Source: Vreelandella olivaria (GTDB lineage: Bacteria > Pseudomonadota > Gammaproteobacteria > Pseudomonadales > Halomonadaceae). Taken from it: a DNA stretch of 47,389 nt. The position numbers and the translations under genes were made by a program. How positions within the stretch are numbered: the first letter of the stretch is position 1; every line of letters starts with the position of its first letter. The notes under the pieces were generated by a model, which worked only from the letters and a program-made list of their open reading frames with translations, ran no database searches and had not been told where the DNA came from. The stretch is from assembly GCF_023507745.1 (NCBI RefSeq), contig NZ_JALPZO010000119.1, forward strand, positions 1 to 47,389, given 5' to 3'. This document shows, piece by piece, positions 1 through 8,637 of this stretch.

Positions 1-143
1 CCGCTACCCACCAGTGGCAGCCGCTGGTTAAAGAACGTTGCCACCCGGATGGTCCCACCACCCGGCTGTATGATCTGGAAGTCGCCAAGGGCCTGCATCA
101 AGACAATACCGATACCTCTACCTCCAGCGGTACGGAGGGGTAA
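1..143 (+). CDS. C-terminal tail of an unidentified protein (partial)
   Basis: An open frame enters from the left edge (codons start at position 3) and ends at TAA 141-143, giving 46 visible residues. The tail contains the string PDGPTTRLYDLE and then a polar Thr/Ser/Asp-rich end. I do not recognise the family. Because a purine-type permease follows in the same direction, a purine or allantoin catabolic enzyme is possible, but the visible residues do not prove it. The 390-base AT-rich gap to the next gene suggests that the permease has its own promoter. Confidence 0.5.
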   Translation, partial: ATHQWQPLVKERCHPDGPTTRLYDLEVAKGLHQDNTDTSTSSGTEG

Positions 144-533
144 TGCAAAGTATTAACAACACCTTCGCCACCCTCTCACAGCCCTCCTCTCTAACATTTT
201 GTATACGTTAATTATTAACAAAAAAGTAAATAAAACTTTAGTGGTAATAGCATGTCACACATCGCTTGATGAATGACTATAGAGTGAATATATCAACACA
301 TAAAAAATACATAACTTATTGAAAGTAATATTTTTATTATACAAAAACAAGGTTTTATAAAACCTGGTCCTGCGCACTCCAGAAAGATGGAGATTTAAAG
401 TATGTATGGGTAAGCAATGAGGAGGAGTATAGGGCAAAACATTTATTTTCTGAGTTATTTTTGTGTACAGTACCATCAGCTATAGTAAACACTACATTTG
501 AAGCAGTGCGTACAATAACAAGGAGAGTTTTTC
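144..533. other. AT-rich intergenic region upstream of the NCS2 permease
   Basis: No convincing gene lies here. The stretch is much richer in A+T than its flanks and probably holds the permease promoter and operators. Two facing half-sites, TTGTATAC near 198 and TATACAA near 339, could belong to a dyad-binding regulator, but they are far apart and I cannot assign one. A clear ribosome binding site (AAGGAGAG) lies just before the ATG at 534. Confidence 0.4.
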
Positions 534-1928
534 ATGAACGAAGCCTTAGCCTCTACTGGACAGAGGAAGCGAGAGAACGCGAGGAATACCTCTCTATTTG
601 ATTTCTATGGAAAACCCCGTTTTGCCAAGGCTCTCCCACTATCGCTTCAGCATTTGCTGGCGATGATTGCAGGTGTTATTACGCCCCCCATCATTGTTGC
701 TGGCACAGTAGGTGCAAGCATAGAGGAAAAATTACTACTGATTCAGATTGCCGTCCTGGCATCAGGTGTATGCACGGTTTTCCATCTATACGGGGTCTGG
801 AAATTCGGTGCGCGTTTACCTGCCATTTTTGGTGTAGGTTTTGCCTATGTGCCCACCTTGGTAGCGATTGGAGCGCAGTACGGCATTGAAGGGATATTAG
901 GCGCCCAATTGATAGGCGGCATAACGATGGTAGTGGTGGGCTACTTCATCCAGTATATACGTCATCTTTTTCCTCCCGTCGTGGCGGGTACAGTCGTGTT
1001 AGTCATTGGTTTATCCCTATACGACATTGCCATTCGCTACATGGCAGGCGGCGGCAACGTGGACGCCCCTGATTTCGGTGACCCGATTAACTGGATAGTG
1101 GCAATGGTCACGTTATTAACCGTATTGGTCGCCGCTCAGTTTGGCAGAGGAGTTATCAAACTTTCAGCCATTATTGTAGGTATCCTGGTGGGTTACCTGC
1201 TGTCACTCGCATTAGGAATGGTCAACTTCAGCAATGTGGCAAGTGCATCCTGGATCGCCAGACCCAGAGCAATGCCATTTGAGATGCAGTTTCATGCTGC
1301 CGCTATCGCCTCAATGGTCGTCATCTGCGTCATCAACTCCGTGCAAACAATTGGTGATTTATCGGCAACCACCGTTGGCGGCATGAACCGCGAACTAAAG
1401 ACCAAAGAGTTGACAGGGGGCTTACTTGGTAATGGGTTAACCACCACCATTAGCGCTTTCTTTGGCGCCCTCCCCACTTCCACGTTCAGCCAGAATGTTG
1501 GTATCGTCGCGATGACCAAGGTGATTAGTCGTTACGTTCTGGTAATAGCTGGTTTATTCATGATTCTCGCCGGTCTCAGCCCTAAGTTCGGGGCGATTAT
1601 GACGACCATTCCCTACCCTGTATTAGGAGGAGCAACGATTACGGTATTTGGCATGATCACCATGACCGGCATCCAGTTACTCATCAAAGATGAACTCTCC
1701 GCCCGTAATATGACCATAGTGGGACTCGCACTTGCACTCAGCCTGGGTATCGCATCGGTTCCCGCTTCCATTGATCAGTTCCCATCAATACTTAAAGACC
1801 TGATCGGGGGTGCTCCTATTGTGGTAGCCGCCATTACCGCCTTTACACTCAATATTTTACTGCCCAATAAATCGCTATCCGATGAAGCTGCTGAGCGCGA
1901 GGCCATTGCCAAAGCGGATACTCTTTGA
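534..1928 (+). CDS. NCS2 family xanthine/urate-type permease
   Basis: A 464-residue polytopic inner-membrane protein of the nucleobase:cation symporter-2 family, which imports purines or uracil with protons. The family signature is present around residue 360 (IPYPVLGG, then FGMITMTG). The TM10 substrate motif reads FSQNVG; the Gln-Asn pair is what xanthine and urate carriers have, whereas uracil carriers have Glu at that place. So purine transport is more likely than uracil transport. The TM8 position that is Glu in XanQ (E272) and UraA (E241) is Gln here (motif VQTIGD), which is odd. The start is supported by AAGGAGAG about 8 nt upstream. The gene stands alone. Confidence 0.9.
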   Translation: MNEALASTGQRKRENARNTSLFDFYGKPRFAKALPLSLQHLLAMIAGVITPPIIVAGTVGASIEEKLLLIQIAVLASGVCTVFHLYGVWKFGARLPAIFGVGFAYVPTLVAIGAQYGIEGILGAQLIGGITMVVVGYFIQYIRHLFPPVVAGTVVLVIGLSLYDIAIRYMAGGGNVDAPDFGDPINWIVAMVTLLTVLVAAQFGRGVIKLSAIIVGILVGYLLSLALGMVNFSNVASASWIARPRAMPFEMQFHAAAIASMVVICVINSVQTIGDLSATTVGGMNRELKTKELTGGLLGNGLTTTISAFFGALPTSTFSQNVGIVAMTKVISRYVLVIAGLFMILAGLSPKFGAIMTTIPYPVLGGATITVFGMITMTGIQLLIKDELSARNMTIVGLALALSLGIASVPASIDQFPSILKDLIGGAPIVVAAITAFTLNILLPNKSLSDEAAEREAIAKADTL

Positions 1929-1941
1929 AAGCCTTCCTATA

Positions 1942-1990
1942 ATGATCTGAGTCAAAGGGCGGCAATAAGTAGGCGACTAAGATGCTCGGA
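1942..1990 (+). promoter_or_regulatory. FNR/ANR-like site and class II promoter for ubiUV
   Basis: The dyad ATGAT-CTGA-GTCAA at 1942-1955 matches the FNR/ANR consensus TTGAT-N4-ATCAA at 8 of 10 positions. A -10-like hexamer TAAGAT lies at 1978-1983, placing a start near 1990 and the dyad centre at about -41.5, the class II activator spacing. Oxygen-sensing control of ubiUV is known in E. coli; here it is inferred from sequence. Confidence 0.6.
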
Positions 1991-2014
1991 TTTTCATCTT
2001 AAGGAGTCTGCGCA

Positions 2015-3010
2015 ATGGAGCTTGTGTGCCCTGCGGGCAACTTGCCCGCCCTGAAGCGTGCCGTGGATGATGGCGCCGATGCCGTCTATTTCGGTTTCCA
2101 GAACGCTACAAACGCGCGCCAGTTTGCTGGGCTGAATTTCGCAGAAAAGCGCGCCCGTAAGGGTATCGACTACGCCCACAAGTACGATAAACGGGTATTC
2201 TGCGCGATTAATACCTACCCCCAACCCAATCGCTGGCAGCAGTGGACCCGCGCCGTAGACCAAGCAGCCGACCTGGGCGTGGATGCCTTGATTCTCGCCG
2301 ATATGGGGCTGCTCGACTACGCCACTCAGCACCATCCTGACGTGGCACGACACCTTTCGGTACAAGGGTCGGCGACCAGTCATGAAGCGCTGCGTTTCTA
2401 CCACGAGCACTTTGGCATCAAGCGTGCCGTCCTGCCCCGGGTGTTATCGATTACCCAGGTGCGTGACTTAGCCAGGCAAACGCCGGTAGAACTCGAAGTT
2501 TTTGCCTTTGGTAGCCTGTGTATCATGGCCGAAGGGCGCTGCTACCTCTCCTCCTACCTCACCGGCGAGTCGCCCAATACGCGGGGGGTCTGCTCGCCCG
2601 CGGCTCATGTTCGCTGGGAAGAGACGTCTCAAGGTCTGGAGTCGCGACTTAACAATGTCCTCATTGATCGCTACGCCGAAGGCGAACGCGCAGGCTACCC
2701 CACCCTGTGCAAGGGGCGCTTTGAGGTAACAGGCGAGACCTATCACGCCATTGAGGAACCCACCAGCCTCAATACGCTGGAGCTCTTACCAGAACTGCGT
2801 GAGCTGGGTATTAGCGCGGTAAAAATTGAGGGACGCCAGCGCAGCCCCGCTTATGTGTCAAAGGTAGCTGGCATTTGGCGTCAGGCGCTGGACCGTCTCG
2901 AAGACGCTCCCGGACGTTTTCATCCAGAACACGCCTGGATGGCCGGTCTTGCTGAGCTTTCCGAAGGTGCCACCACCACATTGGGCGCCTATGAGCGCCG
3001 CTGGAAATAG
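2015..3010 (+). CDS. ubiU: UbiU, O2-independent ubiquinone hydroxylation subunit (U32 peptidase fold)
   Basis: A 331-residue member of the U32 family, formerly YhbU. UbiU and UbiV form an iron-sulfur heterodimer that hydroxylates the ubiquinone ring without oxygen, using prephenate as the OH donor in E. coli. The N-terminus (MELVCPAGNLPALKRAVDDG) is diagnostic. The four cluster ligands are all visible at C169, C176, C193 and C232, the same positions as in the E. coli protein. AAGGAG precedes the ATG. The ubiV start follows 9 nt after the stop, so the two are co-transcribed, and an FNR/ANR-like promoter precedes them. The old label 'protease' would be misleading. Confidence 0.95.
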   Translation: MELVCPAGNLPALKRAVDDGADAVYFGFQNATNARQFAGLNFAEKRARKGIDYAHKYDKRVFCAINTYPQPNRWQQWTRAVDQAADLGVDALILADMGLLDYATQHHPDVARHLSVQGSATSHEALRFYHEHFGIKRAVLPRVLSITQVRDLARQTPVELEVFAFGSLCIMAEGRCYLSSYLTGESPNTRGVCSPAAHVRWEETSQGLESRLNNVLIDRYAEGERAGYPTLCKGRFEVTGETYHAIEEPTSLNTLELLPELRELGISAVKIEGRQRSPAYVSKVAGIWRQALDRLEDAPGRFHPEHAWMAGLAELSEGATTTLGAYERRWK

Positions 3011-3019
3011 GAACTCATC

Positions 3020-3937
3020 ATGTCTGAATCCCCTACCCTGCAACTGTCGCTGGGCCCGGTACTCTTCTACTGGACCCGGGAGCGCTACGCCGAATTCTAC
3101 CGTCAGGCAGCCGACTGGCCAGTGGAGATCGTCACCCTGGGAGAGACGGTCTGCTCGCGGCGCCGTGACATGAAGTTGGACGACTGGCTGGGTATTGGTC
3201 GCGAGCTCACCCAAGCGGGCAAACAGGTGGTTCTCGCTAGCCAGACCTTGATTGAGTCCGAGGCCGATCTCCGCGATTTGCGTAAGCTTTGTGACAACGG
3301 CGACTTCATCGTTGAAGCCAACGACCAGAGTGCCCTGCAGCGTCTATCCAGTGCCAGGTTACCCTTCATAGCTGGGGCCGCGCTAAACCTCTACAACCCC
3401 GCCACCCTGGGAGTAATGGCACGCGTCGGTATGCAGCGTTGGCAAGCGCCCGTGGAAATGTCACAGCAAGACTTAGCTCAGTTGATTAAGGACTGCCACC
3501 AGGCGGGTGTGCCCCAGCCTTGCGAAGTATTCGCGTATGGGCATCTCCCCTTGGCCTGGTCGTCTCGTTGTTTTACCGCACGGCGCCACCAAAAACCCAA
3601 GGACCGCTGCCAGTTCGTCTGCCAACAATACCCCGAAGGCTTGATGCTACGCTCACAAGAGTCCCGCGATGTTTTCACCCTGAACGGTATTCAGACCCTT
3701 TCAGGCGCCTGCCAGGATCTTCGCCATGAACTGTCAGTGATGGCGGATATGGGCGTTTCAGTAGCACGCCTAAGCCCACGGGCAGAAGGCATGGCTGAAG
3801 TGGTCAATGCCTTTAACCAGGCCCGCCACGGCAGACTGCCCTCACCCAGTCCATTAACGCTGGTAGATGCCGAGACCTGCGATGGCTATTGGTACGGCCA
3901 ACCGGGCATGGACAATACCCGCACTGGGGCCATTTGA
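3020..3937 (+). CDS. ubiV: UbiV, O2-independent ubiquinone hydroxylation subunit
   Basis: A 305-residue U32-family protein (formerly YhbV), partner of UbiU. The expected 4Fe-4S ligands are present: C45 near the N-terminus, then C184, C197 and C201 in the C-x12-C-x3-C arrangement of UbiV. It directly follows ubiU, so the complex can be made stoichiometrically. The third component, the SCP2-domain protein UbiT, is about 5.3 kb downstream on the other strand, beyond the DMSO reductase operon. In E. coli ubiT is divergent from and next to ubiUV, so here the dms genes lie between the two parts. Confidence 0.95.
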   Translation: MSESPTLQLSLGPVLFYWTRERYAEFYRQAADWPVEIVTLGETVCSRRRDMKLDDWLGIGRELTQAGKQVVLASQTLIESEADLRDLRKLCDNGDFIVEANDQSALQRLSSARLPFIAGAALNLYNPATLGVMARVGMQRWQAPVEMSQQDLAQLIKDCHQAGVPQPCEVFAYGHLPLAWSSRCFTARRHQKPKDRCQFVCQQYPEGLMLRSQESRDVFTLNGIQTLSGACQDLRHELSVMADMGVSVARLSPRAEGMAEVVNAFNQARHGRLPSPSPLTLVDAETCDGYWYGQPGMDNTRTGAI

Positions 3938-4036
3938 CATCCCCCAAACCTTCACGCTGGCACTACCGAGCGTAAAGAGATTCAACCTCAAGTGTCAAGA
4001 AAACTCATTTACAAACAAGGACTAAGTGACAAAAGA

Positions 4037-4084
4037 TTGATGCGGGACAACTCAAGTTCCAGCCCCGATCCTATAGTGAAATAA
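4037..4084 (+). promoter_or_regulatory. FNR/ANR-like site and class II promoter for the dms operon
   Basis: TTGAT-GCGG-GACAA at 4037-4050 has a perfect left half and a 3/5 right half of the FNR/ANR consensus. TATAGT at 4072-4077 is a good -10, predicting a start near 4084. The dyad centre (4043.5) is then at about -41. No good -35 is needed for such activator-dependent promoters. The dms operon is FNR-activated in E. coli. Confidence 0.6.
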
Positions 4085-4109
4085 CATGATTCTATAGGGG
4101 GCACCGGCA

Positions 4110-6563
4110 ATGGCAAACGAGTCTTCGAACAGCCTCTTCCATCAGGCTTTCAATCCGGCCGTAAGCCGTAGGGATGTATTGAAGACCGGCTCCGCCGGTA
4201 CCCTGGCCCTGGTGGCGGGCTCAATCCCGCTTCCCTTCATATCGTCCGAGGCTGCCGCTCAGGGAGCTTCAGTAGCCGCCTCTGAGGAGCGTGTGGTATG
4301 GAGCGCCTGCACGGTTAACTGCGGCAGTCGCTGCCCCTTACGTATGCATGTGCGCAACGGCGAGATCACCTGGGTGGAAACCGACAATACCGGGCTTGAC
4401 GAGTATGGCAAGCATCAGGTTCGCGCTTGCCTGCGCGGTCGTTCGATGCGCCGTCGTGTCTACAACCCCGACCGCCTGAAGTATCCCATGAAACGTGTCG
4501 GCGCCCGCGGCGAGGGCAAGTTCGCCCGCATCAGCTGGGACGAGGCCTATCAACTGCTCACCGACAACCTCAAACGTATTATCGCCGAGTACGGCAACGA
4601 GGCCGTCTACCTCAATTACGGTACCGGCACTCTGGGCGGCACTGTCACCAAGTCCTGGCCACCCGCCTCGTCTCTGGTGGCGCGCCTGATGAATCTTTGT
4701 GGCGGCTACCTCAACCATTACGGCGACTACAGCACCGCGCAGATTGCCGCCGGACTCAACTACACCTATGGCGGCTGGGCCGCCGGCAATAGTGTCTCCG
4801 ACATTGCCAACACCCGCCTGCTGGTGATGTTCGGCAACAACCCCGCCGAAACACGTATGAGTGGCGGCGGAATCGTCTACCATCTCGAGGAAGCCCGGCA
4901 ACGCTCAGACGCCCGGATGATCATCATCGATCCGCGCTACAACGACACCGCCAGCGGTCGCGAGGACGAATGGCTCCCCATTCGCCCCGGCACCGACGCT
5001 GCCTTGGCGGCAGGCCTTGCCCATGTACTGATCAGCGAGGATCTGGTCGACCAGCCGTTCCTGGATCGCTACTGCGTCGGCTATGATGAGCGCACCCTGC
5101 CCGAAGGTGCACCGGCTAACGGCCACTACAAGGCGTATATTCTCGGCGACGGGCCGGACGGCATCGCCAAGACCCCTGAATGGGCCTCGCGTATCACCGG
5201 CATTCCCGCCCGGCGTATCGTCCAGCTCGCCCGGGAGATCGGTTCGACCAAACCATGCTGTATCGTCCAGGGTTGGGGGCCACAGCGTCACGCCAATGGC
5301 GAGTTGATATCACGCGCCATCGCCATGCTGGCCATTCTTACCGGTAATGTCGGCATCCCTGGCGGCAACAGCGGGGCCCGCGAGAGTGGTTACGCCATCC
5401 CTTTCGAGCGTTTCCCCACCCTGGAAAATCCCATCGACACCAGCATCTCCATGTTCACCTGGACCGATGCCATTATCCGTGGCCCCGAAATGACCGCCAC
5501 CCGGGACGGCGTACGTGGCAAAGAAAAACTCGATGTCCCGATCAAGTTCATCTGGAACTATGCGAGCAACTGTCTGGTGAACCAGCACTCCGAGATCAAC
5601 CGCACCCATGAGATCCTCGCCGATGAAAATCTATGCGAGATGATCGTGGTGATCGACAACCATATGACCTCCTCGGCACGCTACGCCGACCTCCTGCTGC
5701 CCGACCTGACCACCTCCGAGCAGATGGATTTCGCCATGGATGCCAACGCTGGCAACATGAACTACCTGATCTTCGCCGATCAGGTCATCGAGCCTCTGTT
5801 CGAGTGCAAGTCGATCTACGAAATGTGTAGTGAAATCGCCGCACGCATGGGTGTCGGCGAGGCCTTCACCGAAGGCCGCACCCAAGAGGAGTGGCTACGT
5901 TTCCTACTGGCACAGAACCGGCGGCGCGACCCTAACCTACCCGATTTCGAGGCGTTTCGCGAAATGGGTATTTATAAGCGCCAGGATCCTGACGGGCACT
6001 TCGTGGCCTACCGCGACTTCCGGCGTGATCCCGAGGCTAACCCGCTCACTACGCCCTCCGGCAAGATCGAGATCTACTCCGCGGCGCTGGCCAGAATAGC
6101 GGCCGAGTGGGAACTTGAGGAGGGTGATGTCATCGACCCGCTGCCGATTCACGTCTCCGCTTTCGAGGGGTGGGATGCACCGGAGCGCGTGCAGTATCCA
6201 TTGCAACTTATCGGCTTTCATTGCAAGTCACGCACTCACTCCACCTACGGTAACGTCGCAGTGCTCAAGGCCGCCGTCCGCCAGGAAGTGTGGATCAACC
6301 CCATCGACGCACAGGCCAGAGGAATCGCTAATGGTGACAGTGTGGAAATATTCAACGACCGTGGCCGGATACACATCGCCGCCAACGTCACCCCGCGCAT
6401 CCTACCCGGCGTGGTAGCCCTCTCCCAGGGTGCCTGGTACACCCCCAACCACCACGGCACGGATCTGGCCGGCAGCATCAACGTGCTAACTACTCAACGA
6501 CCCTCGCCGCTGGCCAAGGGCAATCCTTCGCATACCAACCTGGTCGACGTGCATAAGGCCTGA
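4110..6563 (+). CDS. dmsA: DmsA, molybdopterin catalytic subunit of DMSO reductase
   Basis: An 817-residue bis-MGD enzyme, very close to E. coli DmsA (814 aa) along its whole length. It reduces DMSO, and often amine N-oxides, at the outer face of the membrane. A Tat signal with SRRDVLKTG at 19-27 and an AAAQ cleavage region near 48-51 is present. The N-terminal 4Fe-4S ligands are C67, C71, C75 and C107. The molybdenum ligand is expected to be Ser208 in the GDYS motif. The C-terminal MGD-binding domain includes the stretch ending TQRPSPLAKGNPSHTN. It is first in a tight dmsA-B-C-D-napF operon. DmsA/YnfE-type paralogues are hard to separate, but the match favours DmsA. Confidence 0.95.
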   Translation: MANESSNSLFHQAFNPAVSRRDVLKTGSAGTLALVAGSIPLPFISSEAAAQGASVAASEERVVWSACTVNCGSRCPLRMHVRNGEITWVETDNTGLDEYGKHQVRACLRGRSMRRRVYNPDRLKYPMKRVGARGEGKFARISWDEAYQLLTDNLKRIIAEYGNEAVYLNYGTGTLGGTVTKSWPPASSLVARLMNLCGGYLNHYGDYSTAQIAAGLNYTYGGWAAGNSVSDIANTRLLVMFGNNPAETRMSGGGIVYHLEEARQRSDARMIIIDPRYNDTASGREDEWLPIRPGTDAALAAGLAHVLISEDLVDQPFLDRYCVGYDERTLPEGAPANGHYKAYILGDGPDGIAKTPEWASRITGIPARRIVQLAREIGSTKPCCIVQGWGPQRHANGELISRAIAMLAILTGNVGIPGGNSGARESGYAIPFERFPTLENPIDTSISMFTWTDAIIRGPEMTATRDGVRGKEKLDVPIKFIWNYASNCLVNQHSEINRTHEILADENLCEMIVVIDNHMTSSARYADLLLPDLTTSEQMDFAMDANAGNMNYLIFADQVIEPLFECKSIYEMCSEIAARMGVGEAFTEGRTQEEWLRFLLAQNRRRDPNLPDFEAFREMGIYKRQDPDGHFVAYRDFRRDPEANPLTTPSGKIEIYSAALARIAAEWELEEGDVIDPLPIHVSAFEGWDAPERVQYPLQLIGFHCKSRTHSTYGNVAVLKAAVRQEVWINPIDAQARGIANGDSVEIFNDRGRIHIAANVTPRILPGVVALSQGAWYTPNHHGTDLAGSINVLTTQRPSPLAKGNPSHTNLVDVHKA

Positions 6564-6573
6564 GGAGGGCGTC

Positions 6574-7191
6574 ATGACGCAATACGGCTTCTACATAGAC
6601 TCCAGCAAATGTACCGGGTGCAAAACCTGCCAGCTGGCATGCAAGGATTACAAGGATCTTGATGTCGAGGTGAACTACCGGCGTATCTACGAGTACGCGG
6701 GGGGTTCCTGGCAGGCCGACGGCGATACCTGGCAGCCGTCGATCTTTTCCTACTACCTGTCCATCGCCTGCAACCACTGTGCTGCACCACCCTGCGTGTC
6801 CGTCTGCCCCAGTGGCGCCATGCACAAGCGCAGCGAGGATGGTCTGGTAGTGGTGGATACCGATGTCTGCATCGGCTGTAAATCCTGTGCCATGGCCTGC
6901 CCCTACGGCGCGCCCCAGTACAGTTCGCGCAAGGGTTACATGACCAAGTGCGATGGCTGCTACGAACGGGTCGCCGAGGGACTCAAGCCAGTCTGCGTGG
7001 AGTCCTGCCCCCTGCGTGCGCTGGATTTCGCCCCCATTGAGGAGTTGCGTGAGCGCTACGGAACCCTTGCCGAGATTGCACCACTTCCAACGGCGTTGCT
7101 GACCGGCCCTAACATCGTGATCAAGCCGAACCGCAATGCCCGTCCAGTGGGCGACACCACCGGCTTCCTCGCCAATCCCAAGGAGGTGTGA
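6574..7191 (+). CDS. dmsB: DmsB, four-cluster iron-sulfur subunit of DMSO reductase
   Basis: A 205-residue electron-transfer subunit carrying electrons from DmsC to DmsA. All sixteen Cys ligands for four 4Fe-4S clusters are visible: C13/16/19/23, C66/69/74/78, C99/102/105/109 and C126/129/141/145. C102, which in E. coli DmsB helps bind the cluster near the quinol site, has the same number here. The gene starts 10 nt after the dmsA stop with GGAGG upstream. There is no signal peptide; DmsB is expected to be carried out with DmsA through Tat. Confidence 0.95.
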   Translation: MTQYGFYIDSSKCTGCKTCQLACKDYKDLDVEVNYRRIYEYAGGSWQADGDTWQPSIFSYYLSIACNHCAAPPCVSVCPSGAMHKRSEDGLVVVDTDVCIGCKSCAMACPYGAPQYSSRKGYMTKCDGCYERVAEGLKPVCVESCPLRALDFAPIEELRERYGTLAEIAPLPTALLTGPNIVIKPNRNARPVGDTTGFLANPKEV

Positions 7192-7192
7192 C

Positions 7193-8035
7193 ATGGGCTG
7201 GCACGAACTTCCCCTGGTGGTATTCACCGTCCTGGCACAATGTGCCGTGGGCGCTTTCATTCTGCTTGGTGCGCTAATGCTCTCGGGAAGATTGGAAGGG
7301 GCAACGCTGCGCCGTCTTAATCGCCCGATGCTGATCATTTGGGTGCTGATGGGCGTGGCCTTCGCCGCTTCGACACTGCATTTAGGGTCACCGTTGCGCG
7401 CGCCTAATGCTTTGTTGCGCCTGGGCGGCTCCTGGCTAAGCAACGAAATTTTCTTCGGCAGCCTTTTCTTTGCCCTCGGTGGGCTGTTCTGGCTGCTAAC
7501 CCTGCTCGACAAGGGCACGCCTCTGCTGCGCATGGTGCTGCTCGGCATTGCCATGCTGTTCGGCATTGCCTTCATGTACGCGACCATCCGTGTCTATATG
7601 ATTCCCACTGTGCCAACCTGGAATACCCCCTTCACTCCGCTGGGCTTTTTCCTGACCAGTGTTATAGGAGGTGCCTTGCTCGCCCAGTTATTGCTCAGCC
7701 TGAGTGACCAGGGGCACCGCCTGCTGGCACGTTTACTGCCGTGGCTGGGAGCCCTGGCGTTAGCGGTGGCACTGGGCTCCAGCGTAGCCCACGCCATGAG
7801 CCTGGCGGGCATTCAGAGTGCCATCCAGTCAGCGGTCGACCTGATACCCCACTACCAGAGTTTACTGCTCATTCGCTTGACGTTGCTGGCCACCGTATTG
7901 GCATTGTGGTTGTTCGCCCTGCGTAGCCAGCGCCACCAGACGCTAATGCTGAGCCTCAGCTTTGTGGTGGTGCTGGCGGCGGAAATGCTGGGACGCAATC
8001 TCTTCTACAACCTATACATGACCGTCGGTTTGTGA
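7193..8035 (+). CDS. dmsC: DmsC, membrane anchor and quinol oxidase subunit of DMSO reductase
   Basis: A 280-residue protein with about eight membrane segments (E. coli DmsC has 287 aa). It oxidises quinol and anchors DmsAB. The residues known in E. coli for quinol handling, His65 and Glu87, correspond to H63 (in TLHLGSP) and E85 (in LSNEI). I chose ATG 7193 rather than an in-frame ATG at 7136: AGGAGG lies at 7181-7186, the N-terminus MGWHELPL matches the family, and the longer form would overlap dmsB by over 50 nt. Confidence 0.95.
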   Translation: MGWHELPLVVFTVLAQCAVGAFILLGALMLSGRLEGATLRRLNRPMLIIWVLMGVAFAASTLHLGSPLRAPNALLRLGGSWLSNEIFFGSLFFALGGLFWLLTLLDKGTPLLRMVLLGIAMLFGIAFMYATIRVYMIPTVPTWNTPFTPLGFFLTSVIGGALLAQLLLSLSDQGHRLLARLLPWLGALALAVALGSSVAHAMSLAGIQSAIQSAVDLIPHYQSLLLIRLTLLATVLALWLFALRSQRHQTLMLSLSFVVVLAAEMLGRNLFYNLYMTVGL

Positions 8036-8043
8036 GGCACTCT

Positions 8044-8637
8044 ATGCAATCACTCGCCCACTCCGCACGCCTGCTGGGTGCTTGGTTCTACTACCCGCCG
8101 GACGCACCAGCCCTGGAGCAGTTGAACCAGCATCTCGGTGATGGCAGCCTGGCCGAAGCATGGCCCTACGATGTGGGCCATTGGCTCACGACGCTGAGTG
8201 AAGCATACCGGCAACCACTGTGCGAGGAGGCCTACCAGCAGCTGTTCGTCGGCCCGGAGGCACTTGCCGCGCCGCCCTGGGGCTCGGTCTACCTTGACCC
8301 CGAACAAGTGGTCTTTGGCGACTCTCACCAGACACTCAAGCGCTTCCTGGAACAGGAAGAGGGGATATCACTGGCGACCGCCCGACGCGAGCCGCTCGAC
8401 CACTTCGGCCTTCTGGTTCTGCTTCTCGGCCAGTTGGCGATGGAAGGACGCGAGGCTGGTGTCGATCGGCTACTCGGGGAATTTCTCCTACCCTGGAGCG
8501 GGCGTTATCTTGAACAGTTGGAGGAGCACGCTCCCCACCCCTTCTATCGCGCCCTGGCCCAACTGGGCACGATAACCCTGGGCCAGTGGCAAACAGAGCG
8601 GGGTATCACCCCGCAGCTATTGAGGCTCTACCGATGA
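8044..8637 (+). CDS. dmsD: DmsD, TorD-family chaperone for DmsA
   Basis: A 197-residue TorD/DmsD-family redox enzyme maturation protein. It binds the Tat signal of DmsA and holds the enzyme back until cofactors are inserted. Family landmarks are LFVGPEAL, PPWGSVYLD and EPLDHFG, the last being the E-P-x-D-H motif of the group. The C-terminal HPFYRALAQLG stretch also matches E. coli DmsD. A GTG at 8032 is in frame, but ATG 8044 has TGAGG at a proper distance and is preferred. The gene follows dmsC almost directly and overlaps the next start as ATGA. Confidence 0.9.
   Translation: MQSLAHSARLLGAWFYYPPDAPALEQLNQHLGDGSLAEAWPYDVGHWLTTLSEAYRQPLCEEAYQQLFVGPEALAAPPWGSVYLDPEQVVFGDSHQTLKRFLEQEEGISLATARREPLDHFGLLVLLLGQLAMEGREAGVDRLLGEFLLPWSGRYLEQLEEHAPHPFYRALAQLGTITLGQWQTERGITPQLLRLYR

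Noticed and set aside
255..476. 73-codon open frame on the minus strand
   Set aside because: It lies in AT-rich intergenic DNA, has no ribosome binding site and an unnatural composition (many Tyr, Leu, Asn and His); most likely chance.
2015..3937. Collagenase-like U32 proteases
   Set aside because: The Cys ligand patterns and the partner ubiT identify UbiU and UbiV; protease naming is historical.
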